A DNA stretch of 64,000 bases from Opitutaceae bacterium TAV5 (GCA_000242935.3 CP007053.1:7053001-7117000), one strand, 5' to 3'; shown: positions 53,043 to 62,640, numbered from the stretch's first letter. Notes: generated by a model not told the origin, from the sequence alone. Made by a program: numbers and translations.

Positions 53043-53107
53043 TGGAGTGCGGCAGTCCTCTGCCGCTTTCCGCTCGCTCCAAAGCGGCAGAGGACTGCCG
53101 CACTCCA
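53043..53107. repeat. Perfect 27-bp inverted repeat (cruciform-like)
   Basis: A 27-bp arm starting TGGAGTGCGGCAGTCCTC at 53043-53069 is exactly complemented at 53081-53107, with an 11-bp spacer. It lies just after the pyrophosphatase stop. Beyond it (53140-53315) are pyrimidine-rich then purine-rich stretches (TTCTCTTTCTCC, GAGAAAGAGAAGGAG) that are loosely inverted. No gene in 52994-53392. Confidence 0.85.
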
Positions 53108-53338
53108 AGGCTGGCTTCGCCAGCAGCCGGAATCGTTCTCGTACTCTTTCCCGTTCTCTTTCTCCGGTCCGGGTTCGTTCTCCTTCTCTTTCTCCTGATC
53201 GTTCTCCTGCTCCGGCCACTCGCACGGCGCGCCGCAGCACGAGTACGAGAAAGAGAAGGAGTACGAGAATGAGTACGATCCGGAGAAAGAGTGAGAGAAC
53301 GAGAAAGGGTAAGAGTGGATGCGGGCGGGACGCCCGCA

Positions 53339-53399
53339 GAACACGGGCTGGAAGCCCGTGCCACTTCATGGGCAAGGATGCCCATGCTACCTTCACTCC
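53339..53399. repeat. GTGFQPV-type repeat, left flank of the hydrolase gene
   Basis: Runs from GAACACGGGCTGGAAGCC through GGGCAAGGATGCCCATG to CTTCACTCC. It is the near-exact inverse of 54405-54466 and shares its arm with the hrpB insertion. Confidence 0.85.
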
Positions 53400-54331
53400 C
53401 CCTGCCGTTGCAGCCAGGTGCGGCTGATCTGCTCATGCGTGAGCAGGAAAAAGTGATCGGCACCCGGAATCGTCGCGGCGTCAAAACGCACGCCTCGCCG
53501 ATGCAGAAAATCGAGCGACTGCTGCCACACGCCTTCCACGACAAACCCTTCGGCCGCCCCGGCCAGAAACCGGATCTGCCGGCCCGCCGCCAGCAGCCGC
53601 AGCGTATCCTCCGGCGGATACGCCGCGAGCACGGTCAGCGAAGCGTACTCCTCCGGTCGCGCGGCAAACAGGCGGCACGCGCCGAATCCCCCTGCGGACA
53701 ACCCCGCCAGTTGCGGACGCGCCAGCGGAAACCCCAGCCGTTGCTCCGCCGCCCGTCTCGCTTCGGAGACATAGGCCGCCGGCACGGTCGCCCCGCTCAG
53801 CCCGTAGGCCGGCAGCAGGAGGATCGCGTCCGGATACACCTCGTGGAGGAAATGCGCATACCACAAAAAACTGCCCCCGTATCCGTGAAGGAATACAACC
53901 GTCCGCGATCGCGCGTTCGCTCCCGCCGGGACCACCAGCGTGGCGAAGCCCGACGCCGGCCGGGTCTCCGAAAGGCAGTAGTCGAGCGCACCCGGCGCCG
54001 TGTTGAAACCGGGCGCCTGCGCGATCCGTTCGTAACGCCGGGAGACCAGGCGGCCCAGTTGCGCCGCCTGCTCCTTCGGCAGGCCGAGCAATTCCGCCTG
54101 CCCGAGGGCAAGCCCGATCACCGCCGATTCCGGCAACGTCCTTACCGCCAGCCGCACCGCCGGGAGCCATTGCCGGACGCGGTCCTCCAGCTCGGCATCG
54201 ACCGGAGCCGCCGCCAGCTTCGTGGGCCAGGACAGCGGCAACACCGTCACGGCCTGCGCGCACGCCGTCCCGGCGAGCAAGGCCGGCAACAGGCGACCAA
54301 CCAGCACCGTGACGAAGATCATTTTCCGCAT
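53393..54331 (-). CDS. Secreted alpha/beta hydrolase
   Basis: About 312 residues. Signal-like N-terminus (MIFVTVLVGRLLPALLAGTACAQ). The catalytic layout is oxyanion HGYGGS, nucleophile elbow GLSAGGFG and a late His in IPGADHFF. This is an esterase/lipase-type fold; substrate unknown. ATG 54331 fits the signal; further upstream codons read the flanking repeat. The gene is bracketed by inverted copies of the palindromic repeat, and its stop lies inside the left one. Confidence 0.7.
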   Translation of the reverse strand: MRKMIFVTVLVGRLLPALLAGTACAQAVTVLPLSWPTKLAAAPVDAELEDRVRQWLPAVRLAVRTLPESAVIGLALGQAELLGLPKEQAAQLGRLVSRRYERIAQAPGFNTAPGALDYCLSETRPASGFATLVVPAGANARSRTVVFLHGYGGSFLWYAHFLHEVYPDAILLLPAYGLSGATVPAAYVSEARRAAEQRLGFPLARPQLAGLSAGGFGACRLFAARPEEYASLTVLAAYPPEDTLRLLAAGRQIRFLAGAAEGFVVEGVWQQSLDFLHRRGVRFDAATIPGADHFFLLTHEQISRTWLQRQGE

Positions 54332-54404
54332 GCGCCAGCTTCGGGTGTAACCCGGGGCGAAGTCAACTGGCCGGGAGGCCGGGGGGATCCGGAGCGGTGT
54401 AACC

Positions 54405-54527
54405 GGAAGTGAGGGTGGCATGGGCATCCTTGCCCATGAAGTGGCACGGGCTTCCAGCCCGTGTTCCGGAAGGCGGCCCTTCGCGCCGTCCACGGGCAAG
54501 GATGCCCGTGCCACTTCTCTGCCAATC
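54405..54527. repeat. GTGFQPV-type repeat, right flank of the hydrolase gene
   Basis: Inverse of 53339-53399 at its left part (to GTGTTC at 54466). It is followed by a second palindromic half (ACGGGCAAGGATGCCCGTGC near 54500). Non-coding. Confidence 0.8.
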
Positions 54528-54545
54528 CGGCCCGATTACACCCGT

Positions 54546-55046
54546 CTACTCCCGGGCTTTCGTGTCGATCACCAGCGTGACCGGCCCGTCGTTGACCAGC
54601 GCCACCTGCATGTCGGCGCCGAATTCGCCCCGCTCCACACGGCGACCGCCGAGCGCGGCCTCCATCTGCGCGAGAAATTTTTCGTAAAGCGGACGCGCCA
54701 GGTCCGGCCTCGCCGCCGCGTCGAACGACGGTCGCGTGCCCTTCCTCGTGCTCGCGAACAGCGTGAACTGGCTCACCACCAGCACGCCGCCGTCGCCGCT
54801 CCCGTCGACAGCCGGCTCCGCCACGCTGCGATTCATCGGCCCGGGGCCGTCGGGATTATCGGGGTTGTCAGGGTTGTCGGGAAAAATGCGCAGCCGCGCC
54901 AGTTTTTGCGCGAGCCATTCGCCGTCGGCTTCGGTGTCGTCGCGGGCCACGCCGAGGAGCACGAGCAGGCCGCGGCCGATCCGGCCCGTGACGCGTCCGC
55001 CGATCGTGACGGACGCGGACGACACGCGCTGCACCACCGCTCTCAC
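54546..55046 (-). CDS. dtd: D-aminoacyl-tRNA deacylase
   Basis: 166 residues. The family start [15 protein letters not shown], the active-site SQFTLFA and the Gly-cisPro motif region ([15 protein letters not shown], NxGPVT) are intact. It removes D-amino acids and glycine from mischarged tRNA. The loop after LRIFPD carries an Asn-Pro-Asp repeat ([14 protein letters not shown]) not seen in typical Dtd, making the protein about 20 residues longer than usual. The start is 22 bp from the fabV stop, on the same strand. Confidence 0.93.
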   Translation of the reverse strand: MRAVVQRVSSASVTIGGRVTGRIGRGLLVLLGVARDDTEADGEWLAQKLARLRIFPDNPDNPDNPDGPGPMNRSVAEPAVDGSGDGGVLVVSQFTLFASTRKGTRPSFDAAARPDLARPLYEKFLAQMEAALGGRRVERGEFGADMQVALVNDGPVTLVIDTKARE

Positions 55047-55068
55047 CGGTTCGCCTTTCTCCGGCCGT

Positions 55069-56262
55069 TCACCCGACGGAGAGCGGCACGTGCGGATCGG
55101 TGTCGGCGTCGTAATCGATGCCCGGCAGCCCGAAGCCGAAGAGTTTCAGGAACTCGGCGCGGTAACCGGCGATGTCGGTCAGCGCGTCGAGGTTTTCCGT
55201 CGCCACTTCGGGCCAGATTTTTTGCACCTCGTCCTGCACGTCGGGTTGCATCTCCAGGTCGTCGATGCGCACGCGGCCGGCGTCGTCGAATTCCAGGCCC
55301 GTGCCGCCGTACATCTGTTTTTCGAAGAGGCGCTGGATCTGCTCGATGCAGCCTTCGTGCGTGCCCTTCGCTTTCATGATCTTGTAGAGGATCGAAATGT
55401 AGAGCGGCACGACGGGGATCGCCGAGCTGGCCTGCGTGACGAGCGCCTTGTTGACCGAAATGAAGGCGCGGCCGTAGCCGTGCGTCTTGAGTGTGGCGTC
55501 GATGGCTTTCGCGGCGCGCTCGAGGTCGTTTTTCGCGAGACCGATGGTGCCGTTCCTGTAGATCGGCCAGGTGACTTCGGGCCCGATGTAGGAGTACGCG
55601 ACGGAGGTGGCGCCGGGCGCGATGAGGCCGGCCTCGTCGAGGGCGTTGATCCACATTTCCCAGTCCTCGCCGCCCATGACGGCGGTGGTGTCGGCGATCT
55701 CGGCTTCGCTGGCCGGCTCGATGGTCACGGAGCTGACGATGCCCTTGTCGGTGTCGACGGTCTTGTTGGTGTAGGGCTGGCCGACGGGCTTGAGCACGGA
55801 TTTGTGGGTGACGCCGGTCTTCGGATGCGTGCGGCGGGGTGAGGCGAGCGAATAGACGATGAGGTCCACCTGGCCGAGGTCGGCCTTGATGGCGGCGAGC
55901 ACGTCGGCCTTGAGCGCGTCGGAAAAGGCGTCACCGTTGAAGTTGCGCGCGTAGAGGCCGGCGGCCTTCGCGGCGGCGGTGAAGGCGGCGGTGTTGTACC
56001 AGCCGGGCGTGCCGGTCTTGTCGACATCGGAGGGACGCTCGAAAAACACGCCAATGGTGGCCGCGCCGGAGCCGAAGGCGGCGCCGATGCGCGAGGCGAG
56101 TCCGTAGCCGGTGGAGGCGCCGATCACGAGGACCTTTTTCGGACCGTTTTTCAGCGGCGGCCGGCTTTTTACGTACGCGATCTGCTCCTGCACATGGGCG
56201 GCGCAGCCGGCGGGGTGGGCGGTGATACAGACGAATCCACGAACCTTGGGTTTTATGACCAT
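55069..56262 (-). CDS. fabV: Trans-2-enoyl-ACP/CoA reductase FabV
   Basis: 397 residues, the standard size. The last step of fatty-acid elongation, NADH-dependent. Dinucleotide-binding [17 protein letters not shown]-terminal [19 protein letters not shown] and the catalytic YxxxxxxxxK ([10 protein letters not shown]) are visible, along with [13 protein letters not shown]. The Y-x8-K spacing is diagnostic for FabV. It is probably co-transcribed with dtd. Confidence 0.95.
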   Translation of the reverse strand: MVIKPKVRGFVCITAHPAGCAAHVQEQIAYVKSRPPLKNGPKKVLVIGASTGYGLASRIGAAFGSGAATIGVFFERPSDVDKTGTPGWYNTAAFTAAAKAAGLYARNFNGDAFSDALKADVLAAIKADLGQVDLIVYSLASPRRTHPKTGVTHKSVLKPVGQPYTNKTVDTDKGIVSSVTIEPASEAEIADTTAVMGGEDWEMWINALDEAGLIAPGATSVAYSYIGPEVTWPIYRNGTIGLAKNDLERAAKAIDATLKTHGYGRAFISVNKALVTQASSAIPVVPLYISILYKIMKAKGTHEGCIEQIQRLFEKQMYGGTGLEFDDAGRVRIDDLEMQPDVQDEVQKIWPEVATENLDALTDIAGYRAEFLKLFGFGLPGIDYDADTDPHVPLSVG

Positions 56263-56326
56263 ATGAACGCCGGAGTTTCAAAGACCGGCGGGACGTGACA
56301 AGTAGCAAGTTTGGTCCGCCGTTCCG

Positions 56327-57622
56327 TCACTTCGTCCCGGTCCGGAATACCGGGCTGCGCGCCAGCAGCCAGCCGAGCAGGCCCTGGAAGACGCCGTGGC
56401 AGGCCGGGTTGTCGCGTCCGCCCGACAGGCCGGTTTCACGAAGGCAGGCCATCAGTTCGTCGGGCTGGTCGCCCGGCAGCCAGATACGCCAGAGCGGCCA
56501 GAGGTCCTGCGCCGAGCCCGCTCCAGGGCCGTCCGCCTCCGCCTGCGCGGCGAGCAGCGGAAAGGCGGCGTCACAGAAAAAGGTGTCGAGCCGCGTGCCG
56601 CCGCCGGGCGCCTCCGCGCCGGTCAGCCGGGCCAGTTCCTCGCGTAACGGACGCAGCTTCGCCTGCCGGCGTGCCGCCGCCACCCGCCAGTCGTCTCCCC
56701 TGCCCTGCTCCGCGGCGCTCGCCGCAGCCGCTTGCAGGCGCGGCCACGCCTCCCGCAAACGCGACGGCCAGTCGGGCGCGGCGGCGATCCAGCGGGCGTA
56801 TTGCGCCAGCCTCACGCGCGGGCGGTTGGCCGGACGCACACCGCGCTGTTGCCAGCGCTCGCGCTCCGCGTCCCGGGCAGCGGCAGCGGTGCGATCCGGT
56901 GCCGCCCGCCAGGCTGCCAGCGGGAAGGCCGCAGCCACGGCCAGCATCGGCGAGCGGTTCATCCGGTAACCGAGCACTTCGAGCGCGGCGTGGTGACAGG
57001 CGGCCTCCCAACCGAGACGGGTGATGCGCTGCCCGGCGAAACGGACTTTCTGCCGCCAGCGTTTTTCGGCGTGCAGCGCGACGCCGTCGGACAGCGCCTC
57101 GCGCGGGAGCGTTGCCAGGAGCGCGCGCAGCTCGGTGACAGGGCGGCCGGCAAGCGCCTCGATCGCCTCCTCCGCGGCGTAGGCTTCCAGATCCTGATGG
57201 AGGTACGACAACAGCGCGAGCACCGGCAGGCGCCGTCCCTGCGCGCCCGCTGTGAAGGTCTCGTGCGCGGCGGGCGGAAACAGCACCACATGCAACACCA
57301 CATCCGCGTAGGCCGGATCGTGCGCGTGGGCGTGCGCTTGCCAGTCGGCGGTGTACAGGTGCAACTCCACATCGCCCGTCAGGGGCTGGCCGTCGAGCAG
57401 CAGGCGCGCTTCGCGAAAATCCGGACCCGCCAGCCGGTTCCACCGCCCCGGATGGACGATGCGGAGCGGGTGCCCGTCGGCGGTTTGCAGGGACGCGCGG
57501 TCGAAATCACCGCGCAACCAGATCTTCTGGAGCAGGTTTTCGGAAAACGAAAACGCTCCGTCCAGTCCCGGCATTTCCGCGACCATGCCGGCGGCCTCGT
57601 GCTCAGCAGCATTGCCTGTCAT
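56327..57622 (-). CDS. DUF2851 family protein
   Basis: About 431 residues. NLLQKIWLRGDFDRASLQTADG, then GRWNRLAGPDFREARLLLDG and LTGDVELHLYTADW are the N-terminal DUF2851 signature, and the rest is helix-rich with many Arg/Ala. I know no function for this family, common in Bacteroidetes and Verrucomicrobia. ATG 57622 is preferred; an upstream start at 57664 would add an unlikely tail. Confidence 0.8.
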   Translation of the reverse strand: MTGNAAEHEAAGMVAEMPGLDGAFSFSENLLQKIWLRGDFDRASLQTADGHPLRIVHPGRWNRLAGPDFREARLLLDGQPLTGDVELHLYTADWQAHAHAHDPAYADVVLHVVLFPPAAHETFTAGAQGRRLPVLALLSYLHQDLEAYAAEEAIEALAGRPVTELRALLATLPREALSDGVALHAEKRWRQKVRFAGQRITRLGWEAACHHAALEVLGYRMNRSPMLAVAAAFPLAAWRAAPDRTAAAARDAERERWQQRGVRPANRPRVRLAQYARWIAAAPDWPSRLREAWPRLQAAAASAAEQGRGDDWRVAAARRQAKLRPLREELARLTGAEAPGGGTRLDTFFCDAAFPLLAAQAEADGPGAGSAQDLWPLWRIWLPGDQPDELMACLRETGLSGGRDNPACHGVFQGLLGWLLARSPVFRTGTK

Positions 57623-57665
57623 GAGGGCCAAGCATCCGGGTTGAAAGCCCGGTCGCAACTGCAAT

Positions 57666-58259
57666 TCATCCCTCCTGCTTTTTCACCGGAGCGTCGGGTT
57701 TGCGCTCCAGTTGCTCGGCCAGCGACAGGGCGCCCTGCCCATCAAGGCGGCGTTTGATGATTTTCTGGAAAAACATGTTGTTGGGCACCTGGATCAGTCG
57801 CCCGTCCTGGTCCTGCAACGTCGTGTAGACAAAGTTGAGGTTGACCACCTTGCCGCGCACGCCGGCCGGATCGGTGAACTCGATCTCGTCGCCGACCTCG
57901 AAGGTCCGCGACATGAGGATGACCATCGTGCAGGAGACGTTGCTGAGCACGCTCCACACCGCCACGAATCCGATGGCGATCATCGCCAGCATTGTGGCGA
58001 GGAGGGTCCAGATATCGCCAAGATTGACGCCAAGGACTCCCATGATGACGACCACCGTCACGACCACGACGCTCACCTGTCCGCCGCGCCTCAGGGGTTG
58101 CAGGAAGATCGACGATGTGCGCGCGGCGACGAGGCTGGAGAGATGCTGCAGTACGAAATTGGCCGCCAGCGCAAGCGCCACGATCAGGATCAACACCGGC
58201 CAGACCGCCAGAATTGTGTGCCAGAAGGAGGAGAAATTGGACAGGAAATCGACTTGCAT
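57666..58259 (-). CDS. Small MscS-type mechanosensitive channel
   Basis: 197 residues. Two N-terminal helices, then the pore-lining TM3-like segment (VLGVNLGDIWTLLATMLAMIAIGF, with the small residue pattern of MscS). The beta domain follows (FEVGDEIEFTDPAGVRGKVV, then VPNNMFFQKII, the PN motif). Length is short, so only the core channel. It would relieve osmotic pressure in the inner membrane. Situated just downstream of the lipid-type gene cluster. Confidence 0.85.
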   Translation of the reverse strand: MQVDFLSNFSSFWHTILAVWPVLILIVALALAANFVLQHLSSLVAARTSSIFLQPLRRGGQVSVVVVTVVVIMGVLGVNLGDIWTLLATMLAMIAIGFVAVWSVLSNVSCTMVILMSRTFEVGDEIEFTDPAGVRGKVVNLNFVYTTLQDQDGRLIQVPNNMFFQKIIKRRLDGQGALSLAEQLERKPDAPVKKQEG

Positions 58260-58306
58260 GCGGCCAACTCCGGAAAGGTGGCCGGCGCAGGCAAGCTCTT
58301 TTCCCG

Positions 58307-59899
58307 CTACGCCCGCGCCTGTAACACGTGGAAGTTCGCCATGGAGATGCCGCTGAGCATCGCGCCGACGATGCCGAGAAACCCCTGGTCGGTGCCGGCC
58401 AGGTAAACATTTCCCAGGGCGGTGCGGCCGTCGCGGAGTTTTCGCGGCGAACCGTAGATCGCACCCTGCGCGTGGCCGGTGTAGCGCACGATCGTCAGCG
58501 GCGTGAACATGTCGGTGGCGACGGTGGCTGCGGCCAACACGCCGGCGTCGTCGTGTGCGGCGGCGTTGGCGGCGGAGCCTGCTGCCGCCCGAGCCGTCAG
58601 TCGCGGCGGCGGGAGGAAGCGCAGGGCGCTCGCCTGCATGGCGGCGAACCACACGCGCTTCGCCTCGCGGTAGGCGGTTCCCTGGCGGCCGGCGGGATCG
58701 GCGGCGGCAAGCGCGGCCCAGCGGTCGTGGTTGGCAAGGCAGGTGCAGCGCAGCCAGCCGTCGGCGAGTTGCCGCGGCGCGCCGGTGGCGGGATCGGCGC
58801 CGAACTCGAAGTTGTTGGGAAAACAGATGACGCCGCTGCGCGTGTCCACGAGGTCCGCCGGGCGTTCGTAAGCGAAGCGGTTGCCGTCGTTGAAAAACAC
58901 GATGGTGTCATCGCCCCAGCCGAGCGCGGCCGGCTGGCGGTCGAGCACGGTGATGGTCTCGCAGTAGCTGAGGCGGCCGGGCGGATGCGAGGGCTTCGCC
59001 ACGGCGTCGGCCATTCGGGATTCCGGATTTGAAATTTCAGATTCGGGACCGGGGCTCCCCCCGGCGACGAGCGCCTCCGTCTCGGGCGCACCGATCGTGC
59101 TGATGATGTGCGTGGCGGTGACTTCCTCGCCGTTGTCGAGGACGAGCGCGGCGGCGCGGCCGGCGCGGGAGACAATCCGGCGGACGCCGCACTTCATCCG
59201 GCGTTCGCCGCCGGCGGCGCGGTATTTTTCCAGCAACACGCGCAGGATCACGCGCACGCCGTCGAACGGCCGGGCAAACCCTTCGAGGAAGAGCGCCTTG
59301 AACATGATCACGAACTGGCCGAACTCCATGTCGCGCTCCTGCGCGCTGCCGTAGTACATGACCGGGCAAAACAGCATGTCCTCCAGCAACGGGTCGGTGA
59401 CGTGGCGGCGCACGACGGCGCGGGCCGATTCGGGCTGAGCGCCGAGCGAGACGTCGTCGTATGTTTTCACGACGCCGACGAGCCGGCGGAAGCCGTCGAT
59501 CTGCGCCGGGAAGGCGCGGGCGACCTCGCTCTCGAAGACGGCAAAGTCGTTGGTGAACGCGAGCGAGACCTGGCCGCCGTCCGGCCCGCCGGGCGCGAAA
59601 GCGATGCGCGAGCGTTTTTGCGGGCAGAGCGCGAACTCGTCGCGATCGATGCGGAGCTGGCGCAGGAGCTTGCCGAGCGGCGTGCCGCGGACGCCGGGCG
59701 GCACGTAGTTGGTCATGGCGTGCAGGCCCACGTCGTACTTGCGGCCGGCGATGCTGTAAAAACTGTTGAGCCCGCCGACGACGTTGTGCCGTTCGAAGAT
59801 GCACACGCGTTTGCCGAAGTGCGCCAGCCGGATGCCGGCCGCGAGGCCCGACATCCCGGCGCCGATGATGGCGACGTCGTAGTGTGGTGCGATGGTCAT
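58307..59899 (-). CDS. FAD-dependent phytoene-desaturase-like oxidoreductase
   Basis: 530 residues. The N-terminal Rossmann motif is VAIIGAGMSGLAAGIRLAHFG, with GKRVCIFERHNVVGGLNS as in CrtI/CrtN and retinol saturase relatives. The C-terminal FAD segment includes VYLAGTDQGFLGIVGAMLSG. It would desaturate or saturate a polyene or fatty chain. The gene follows an ACP and a ketosynthase in the same direction, so it probably acts on an ACP-bound or derived lipid, as proposed for ladderane-type clusters in anammox bacteria (recalled, not checked). A linker near residue 290 is lengthened. Confidence 0.85.
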   Translation of the reverse strand: MTIAPHYDVAIIGAGMSGLAAGIRLAHFGKRVCIFERHNVVGGLNSFYSIAGRKYDVGLHAMTNYVPPGVRGTPLGKLLRQLRIDRDEFALCPQKRSRIAFAPGGPDGGQVSLAFTNDFAVFESEVARAFPAQIDGFRRLVGVVKTYDDVSLGAQPESARAVVRRHVTDPLLEDMLFCPVMYYGSAQERDMEFGQFVIMFKALFLEGFARPFDGVRVILRVLLEKYRAAGGERRMKCGVRRIVSRAGRAAALVLDNGEEVTATHIISTIGAPETEALVAGGSPGPESEISNPESRMADAVAKPSHPPGRLSYCETITVLDRQPAALGWGDDTIVFFNDGNRFAYERPADLVDTRSGVICFPNNFEFGADPATGAPRQLADGWLRCTCLANHDRWAALAAADPAGRQGTAYREAKRVWFAAMQASALRFLPPPRLTARAAAGSAANAAAHDDAGVLAAATVATDMFTPLTIVRYTGHAQGAIYGSPRKLRDGRTALGNVYLAGTDQGFLGIVGAMLSGISMANFHVLQARA

Positions 59900-59972
59900 G
59901 GAACAGAAAAGCCGGAAGGCAGAAGGGCCTCCCGGCTTTCGGAAACCTGGTGTCGCCGGAGCGCGGTTGCGG

Positions 59973-60230
59973 TTATTTGCCCAGCGCCGTGAACTTCGGC
60001 GTCAGGTAGTTCGCGCAACTGTCGAGGCTGGCGAGTTGCATGTAGTCGGCCTCCGGCACCTCGATGTTGTGGCGCTTGCGAAGCTCCATCACGATATCGA
60101 GAAAATCCATCGAATCGAGCTGGAGCTGGTCGCGCAGACGCACGTCGGGCTTGAGGTTGGAGATGTCCTCGTCAGGAGCGATGTCCGCGATGATTTCGAG
60201 GACTATCTTTTTGCATTCGTCTTGGGTCAT
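59973..60230 (-). CDS. Acyl carrier protein
   Basis: 85 residues, acidic helical. The 4'-phosphopantetheine site is LDSMDFLDIVMEL (Ser). It sits between the ketosynthase and the FAD-dependent gene, 25 bp after the former. Not the housekeeping acpP, judged by its position and sequence (DISNLKPDVRLRDQ). Confidence 0.92.
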   Translation of the reverse strand: MTQDECKKIVLEIIADIAPDEDISNLKPDVRLRDQLQLDSMDFLDIVMELRKRHNIEVPEADYMQLASLDSCANYLTPKFTALGK

Positions 60231-60254
60231 TGGAATTCAGTTAAGGGGTCAGAA

Positions 60255-61496
60255 TCAGGCGACAAATCGCTTCACAATCAACGTGGAATTTATCCCCAGC
60301 ATCCCGAATGAATTATTCAGAATCGTATCGACCTTCGCCACCTTGCGCGGCTGGCCGATGACGAGGTTGGGCAACGCACATTGCGGATCGAGGTCATCCA
60401 CGTTGATCGTGGGGTGAACGGTGAGGTCGTCGAACGACGGCAGGTTGCCCGCCAGTTCGAGCGCGCCGGCCGCGCCCATGCAGTGGCCGATAAAACTCTT
60501 CGTGTTGTTGATGAACGTCTCCGGACAATCCGTGAACACCTGTCCGAGCCCCTGGCACTCCTGGATGTCGCCCTGCGGCGTGGCGGTGGCATGCGTGTTG
60601 ACGATGTGGATATCCTGCGGCCTGAGGCCGCCGCGTTCGATGGCGCGGCTCACGCATTCGGACTGGCGGGCGGGGTTGGGCAGCACGTAGTCGGAGGCGT
60701 CGCTGTTGACGCAGTAGCCGGAAATCTCGCCATAGATTTTCGCGCCGCGCGCCTGCGCGTCCTCGAGGCGTTCGAGCGTGTAGATGCAGCCGCCCTCGGA
60801 AATGACGATGCCGTTGCGCGCCTTGTCGAAGGGGCGCGAGGCTTTTTTCGGGTCCTCGTGATGGGCGAGCGCGCCCTGGGACTTGAAGGCGGCAAAAATG
60901 CCGAAGGTGCCAACGCTTTCGCTGACGCCGCCGCAGAGCGCGACATCCACCTCGCCGAGACGCAGCATCTGGGCCGCATGAATCAGGCCCATGTTGCCGG
61001 CCGCGCAGGCCGCGCCGATCGTGTAGGCGGGGCCGGTGATGCCGAGGTTGAGCGAGACTTCGCCCGCCGGGTTGTTGGCGACGGTGCGCGGGTTGTGGTA
61101 GTGCGACCAGAATTTGGTGTCGTAGCCGAATTTGGAAATCGCGTAGATCTCGTTTTCCGTCTCCACGTTGCCGTGCTCGGTGATGCCGATGTAGATGCCG
61201 GCGCGGTCCTTCGGAACATTTTCCCAGGCGATGCCGCTGTCGGCGAGCGCCTCGCGGGCGCAGTAGATCGAGATCGAGCCGGCGCGGGTGCCGACGCGCA
61301 GTTCCTTCTTTTTCTGGTAACGCAGCGGATCGAAGTGGCAGATGCCCGCGATGAGTTTGCCCATGTAGCGCACCTCGAGCGGCTCCACGCCGGCCACGCC
61401 GTTGAGGAGATTGTGCCGGAACTCGGCCAGATTGTTGCCGTTGGGGGCCGCGAGGCCGACTCCGGTGATGACGATGCGTGAGGTGTTGGGCGTCAT
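60255..61496 (-). CDS. Beta-ketoacyl-ACP synthase (FabF/KAS II-like)
   Basis: 413 residues. Active-site Cys in TIGAACAAGNMG, His in VNTHATATPQGD, then Lys/His in KSFIGHCMGAAGALEL; the complete Cys-His-His triad of a decarboxylating KS. It would extend the chain on the adjacent ACP. ATG 61496 (MTPNTSRIVITGVGLAAPNG) is standard for FabF. First gene of the cluster; galE lies 91 bp away, divergent. A specialised KS rather than the housekeeping copy, by context. Confidence 0.9.
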   Translation of the reverse strand: MTPNTSRIVITGVGLAAPNGNNLAEFRHNLLNGVAGVEPLEVRYMGKLIAGICHFDPLRYQKKKELRVGTRAGSISIYCAREALADSGIAWENVPKDRAGIYIGITEHGNVETENEIYAISKFGYDTKFWSHYHNPRTVANNPAGEVSLNLGITGPAYTIGAACAAGNMGLIHAAQMLRLGEVDVALCGGVSESVGTFGIFAAFKSQGALAHHEDPKKASRPFDKARNGIVISEGGCIYTLERLEDAQARGAKIYGEISGYCVNSDASDYVLPNPARQSECVSRAIERGGLRPQDIHIVNTHATATPQGDIQECQGLGQVFTDCPETFINNTKSFIGHCMGAAGALELAGNLPSFDDLTVHPTINVDDLDPQCALPNLVIGQPRKVAKVDTILNNSFGMLGINSTLIVKRFVA

Positions 61497-61586
61497 AATT
61501 GAGAAACAGGCTAGCCAACCCGCCGGGCGGCGCAATACAAGCTTCGCTTCCCTTCACATTCCGCAGTCTTGCCTGAAAAAACGCTT

Positions 61587-62585
61587 ATGAACGTTCTCGT
61601 CGTCGGAGGTGCCGGTTACATCGGCAGTCATTGTGTTCGCCAACTCGTCGCAGCGGGGCACCGCCCCGTGGTGCTCGACAACATGGTCTTCGGCCATCGC
61701 GAGGCCGTGGCCGCCGGCATCCCGTTTTACGTCGGCAATCTCGGCGACGAGGCGCTCGTCGGCGACATCCTCGAAAAGGAAAAAATCGAGGTCGTGATGC
61801 ACTTCGCCGCCTACATTTTCGTCGGCGAGTCGGTCAACGACCCGATGAAGTATTATTTCAACAACGTCGTTTCCACGCTCCACCTGCTGCGGACGATGCT
61901 GGCGAAAGGCGTGAAGAAATTCGTCTTTTCCTCGACCGCCGCCACCTACGGCATTCCCGAAAAGATGCCCATCACCGAGGATTCGCCGACCAGTCCCATC
62001 AACCCCTACGGCCAGACGAAGCTCGATGTGGAGCACGCCCTGCACGCCTTCGCGCACGCCTACGGGCTGAGCGCGGCGGTCTTCCGCTATTTCAACGCCT
62101 CCGGCGCCTCCGAAGACGGCACGATCGGCGAGGACCATTCGCCCGAGACGCACCTCATCCCGCTGGCCATCGGCGCCGCCACCGGCGACCACCCGCCGCT
62201 CAAGCTCTTCGGCGACGATTATCCCACCCCCGACGGCACCTGCCTGCGCGACTACATCCACGTGGACGACCTGAGCCGCGCCCACATCGCCGCCTTCGAC
62301 AAGCTGGCCGAGCCGGGCAAGGTGTTCACCTGGAACCTCGGCACCGGCACGCCGGTGTCGGTGCTGGAGATCATCCGCACCGTGGAAAAGGTAACGGGCA
62401 AAAAAGTCCCCTACTCGGTCGCGCCCCGCCGCGCCGGCGACCCGCCCGCACTCTACGCCGACTCGACGAAGGCGCAGCGCGAACTCGGCTGGAAGATCCA
62501 GTACCACGACATCGGGTCGCTCGTCGCCAGCGCCTGGAAGTGGCACTCGGCCAACCCGAAGGGGTATCCGAAAAAGCAGGACTGA
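61587..62585 (+). CDS. galE: UDP-glucose 4-epimerase
   Basis: 332 residues. NAD-binding MNVLVVGGAGYIGSHCVRQL, catalytic YGQTK (YxxxK), STAATYG and sugar-nucleotide contacts NASGASEDG and LRDYIHVDDLSRAH are present. It interconverts UDP-glucose and UDP-galactose in the cytosol for cell-surface polysaccharides. ATG 61587 chosen over a TTG at 61569. Divergent from the ketosynthase gene. Confidence 0.95.
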   Translation: MNVLVVGGAGYIGSHCVRQLVAAGHRPVVLDNMVFGHREAVAAGIPFYVGNLGDEALVGDILEKEKIEVVMHFAAYIFVGESVNDPMKYYFNNVVSTLHLLRTMLAKGVKKFVFSSTAATYGIPEKMPITEDSPTSPINPYGQTKLDVEHALHAFAHAYGLSAAVFRYFNASGASEDGTIGEDHSPETHLIPLAIGAATGDHPPLKLFGDDYPTPDGTCLRDYIHVDDLSRAHIAAFDKLAEPGKVFTWNLGTGTPVSVLEIIRTVEKVTGKKVPYSVAPRRAGDPPALYADSTKAQRELGWKIQYHDIGSLVASAWKWHSANPKGYPKKQD

Positions 62586-62640
62586 CGCCCCGCTGCTCCG
62601 GCCACGACTCCATCTGGTACCAACGTCCCCAATCTTCCGG

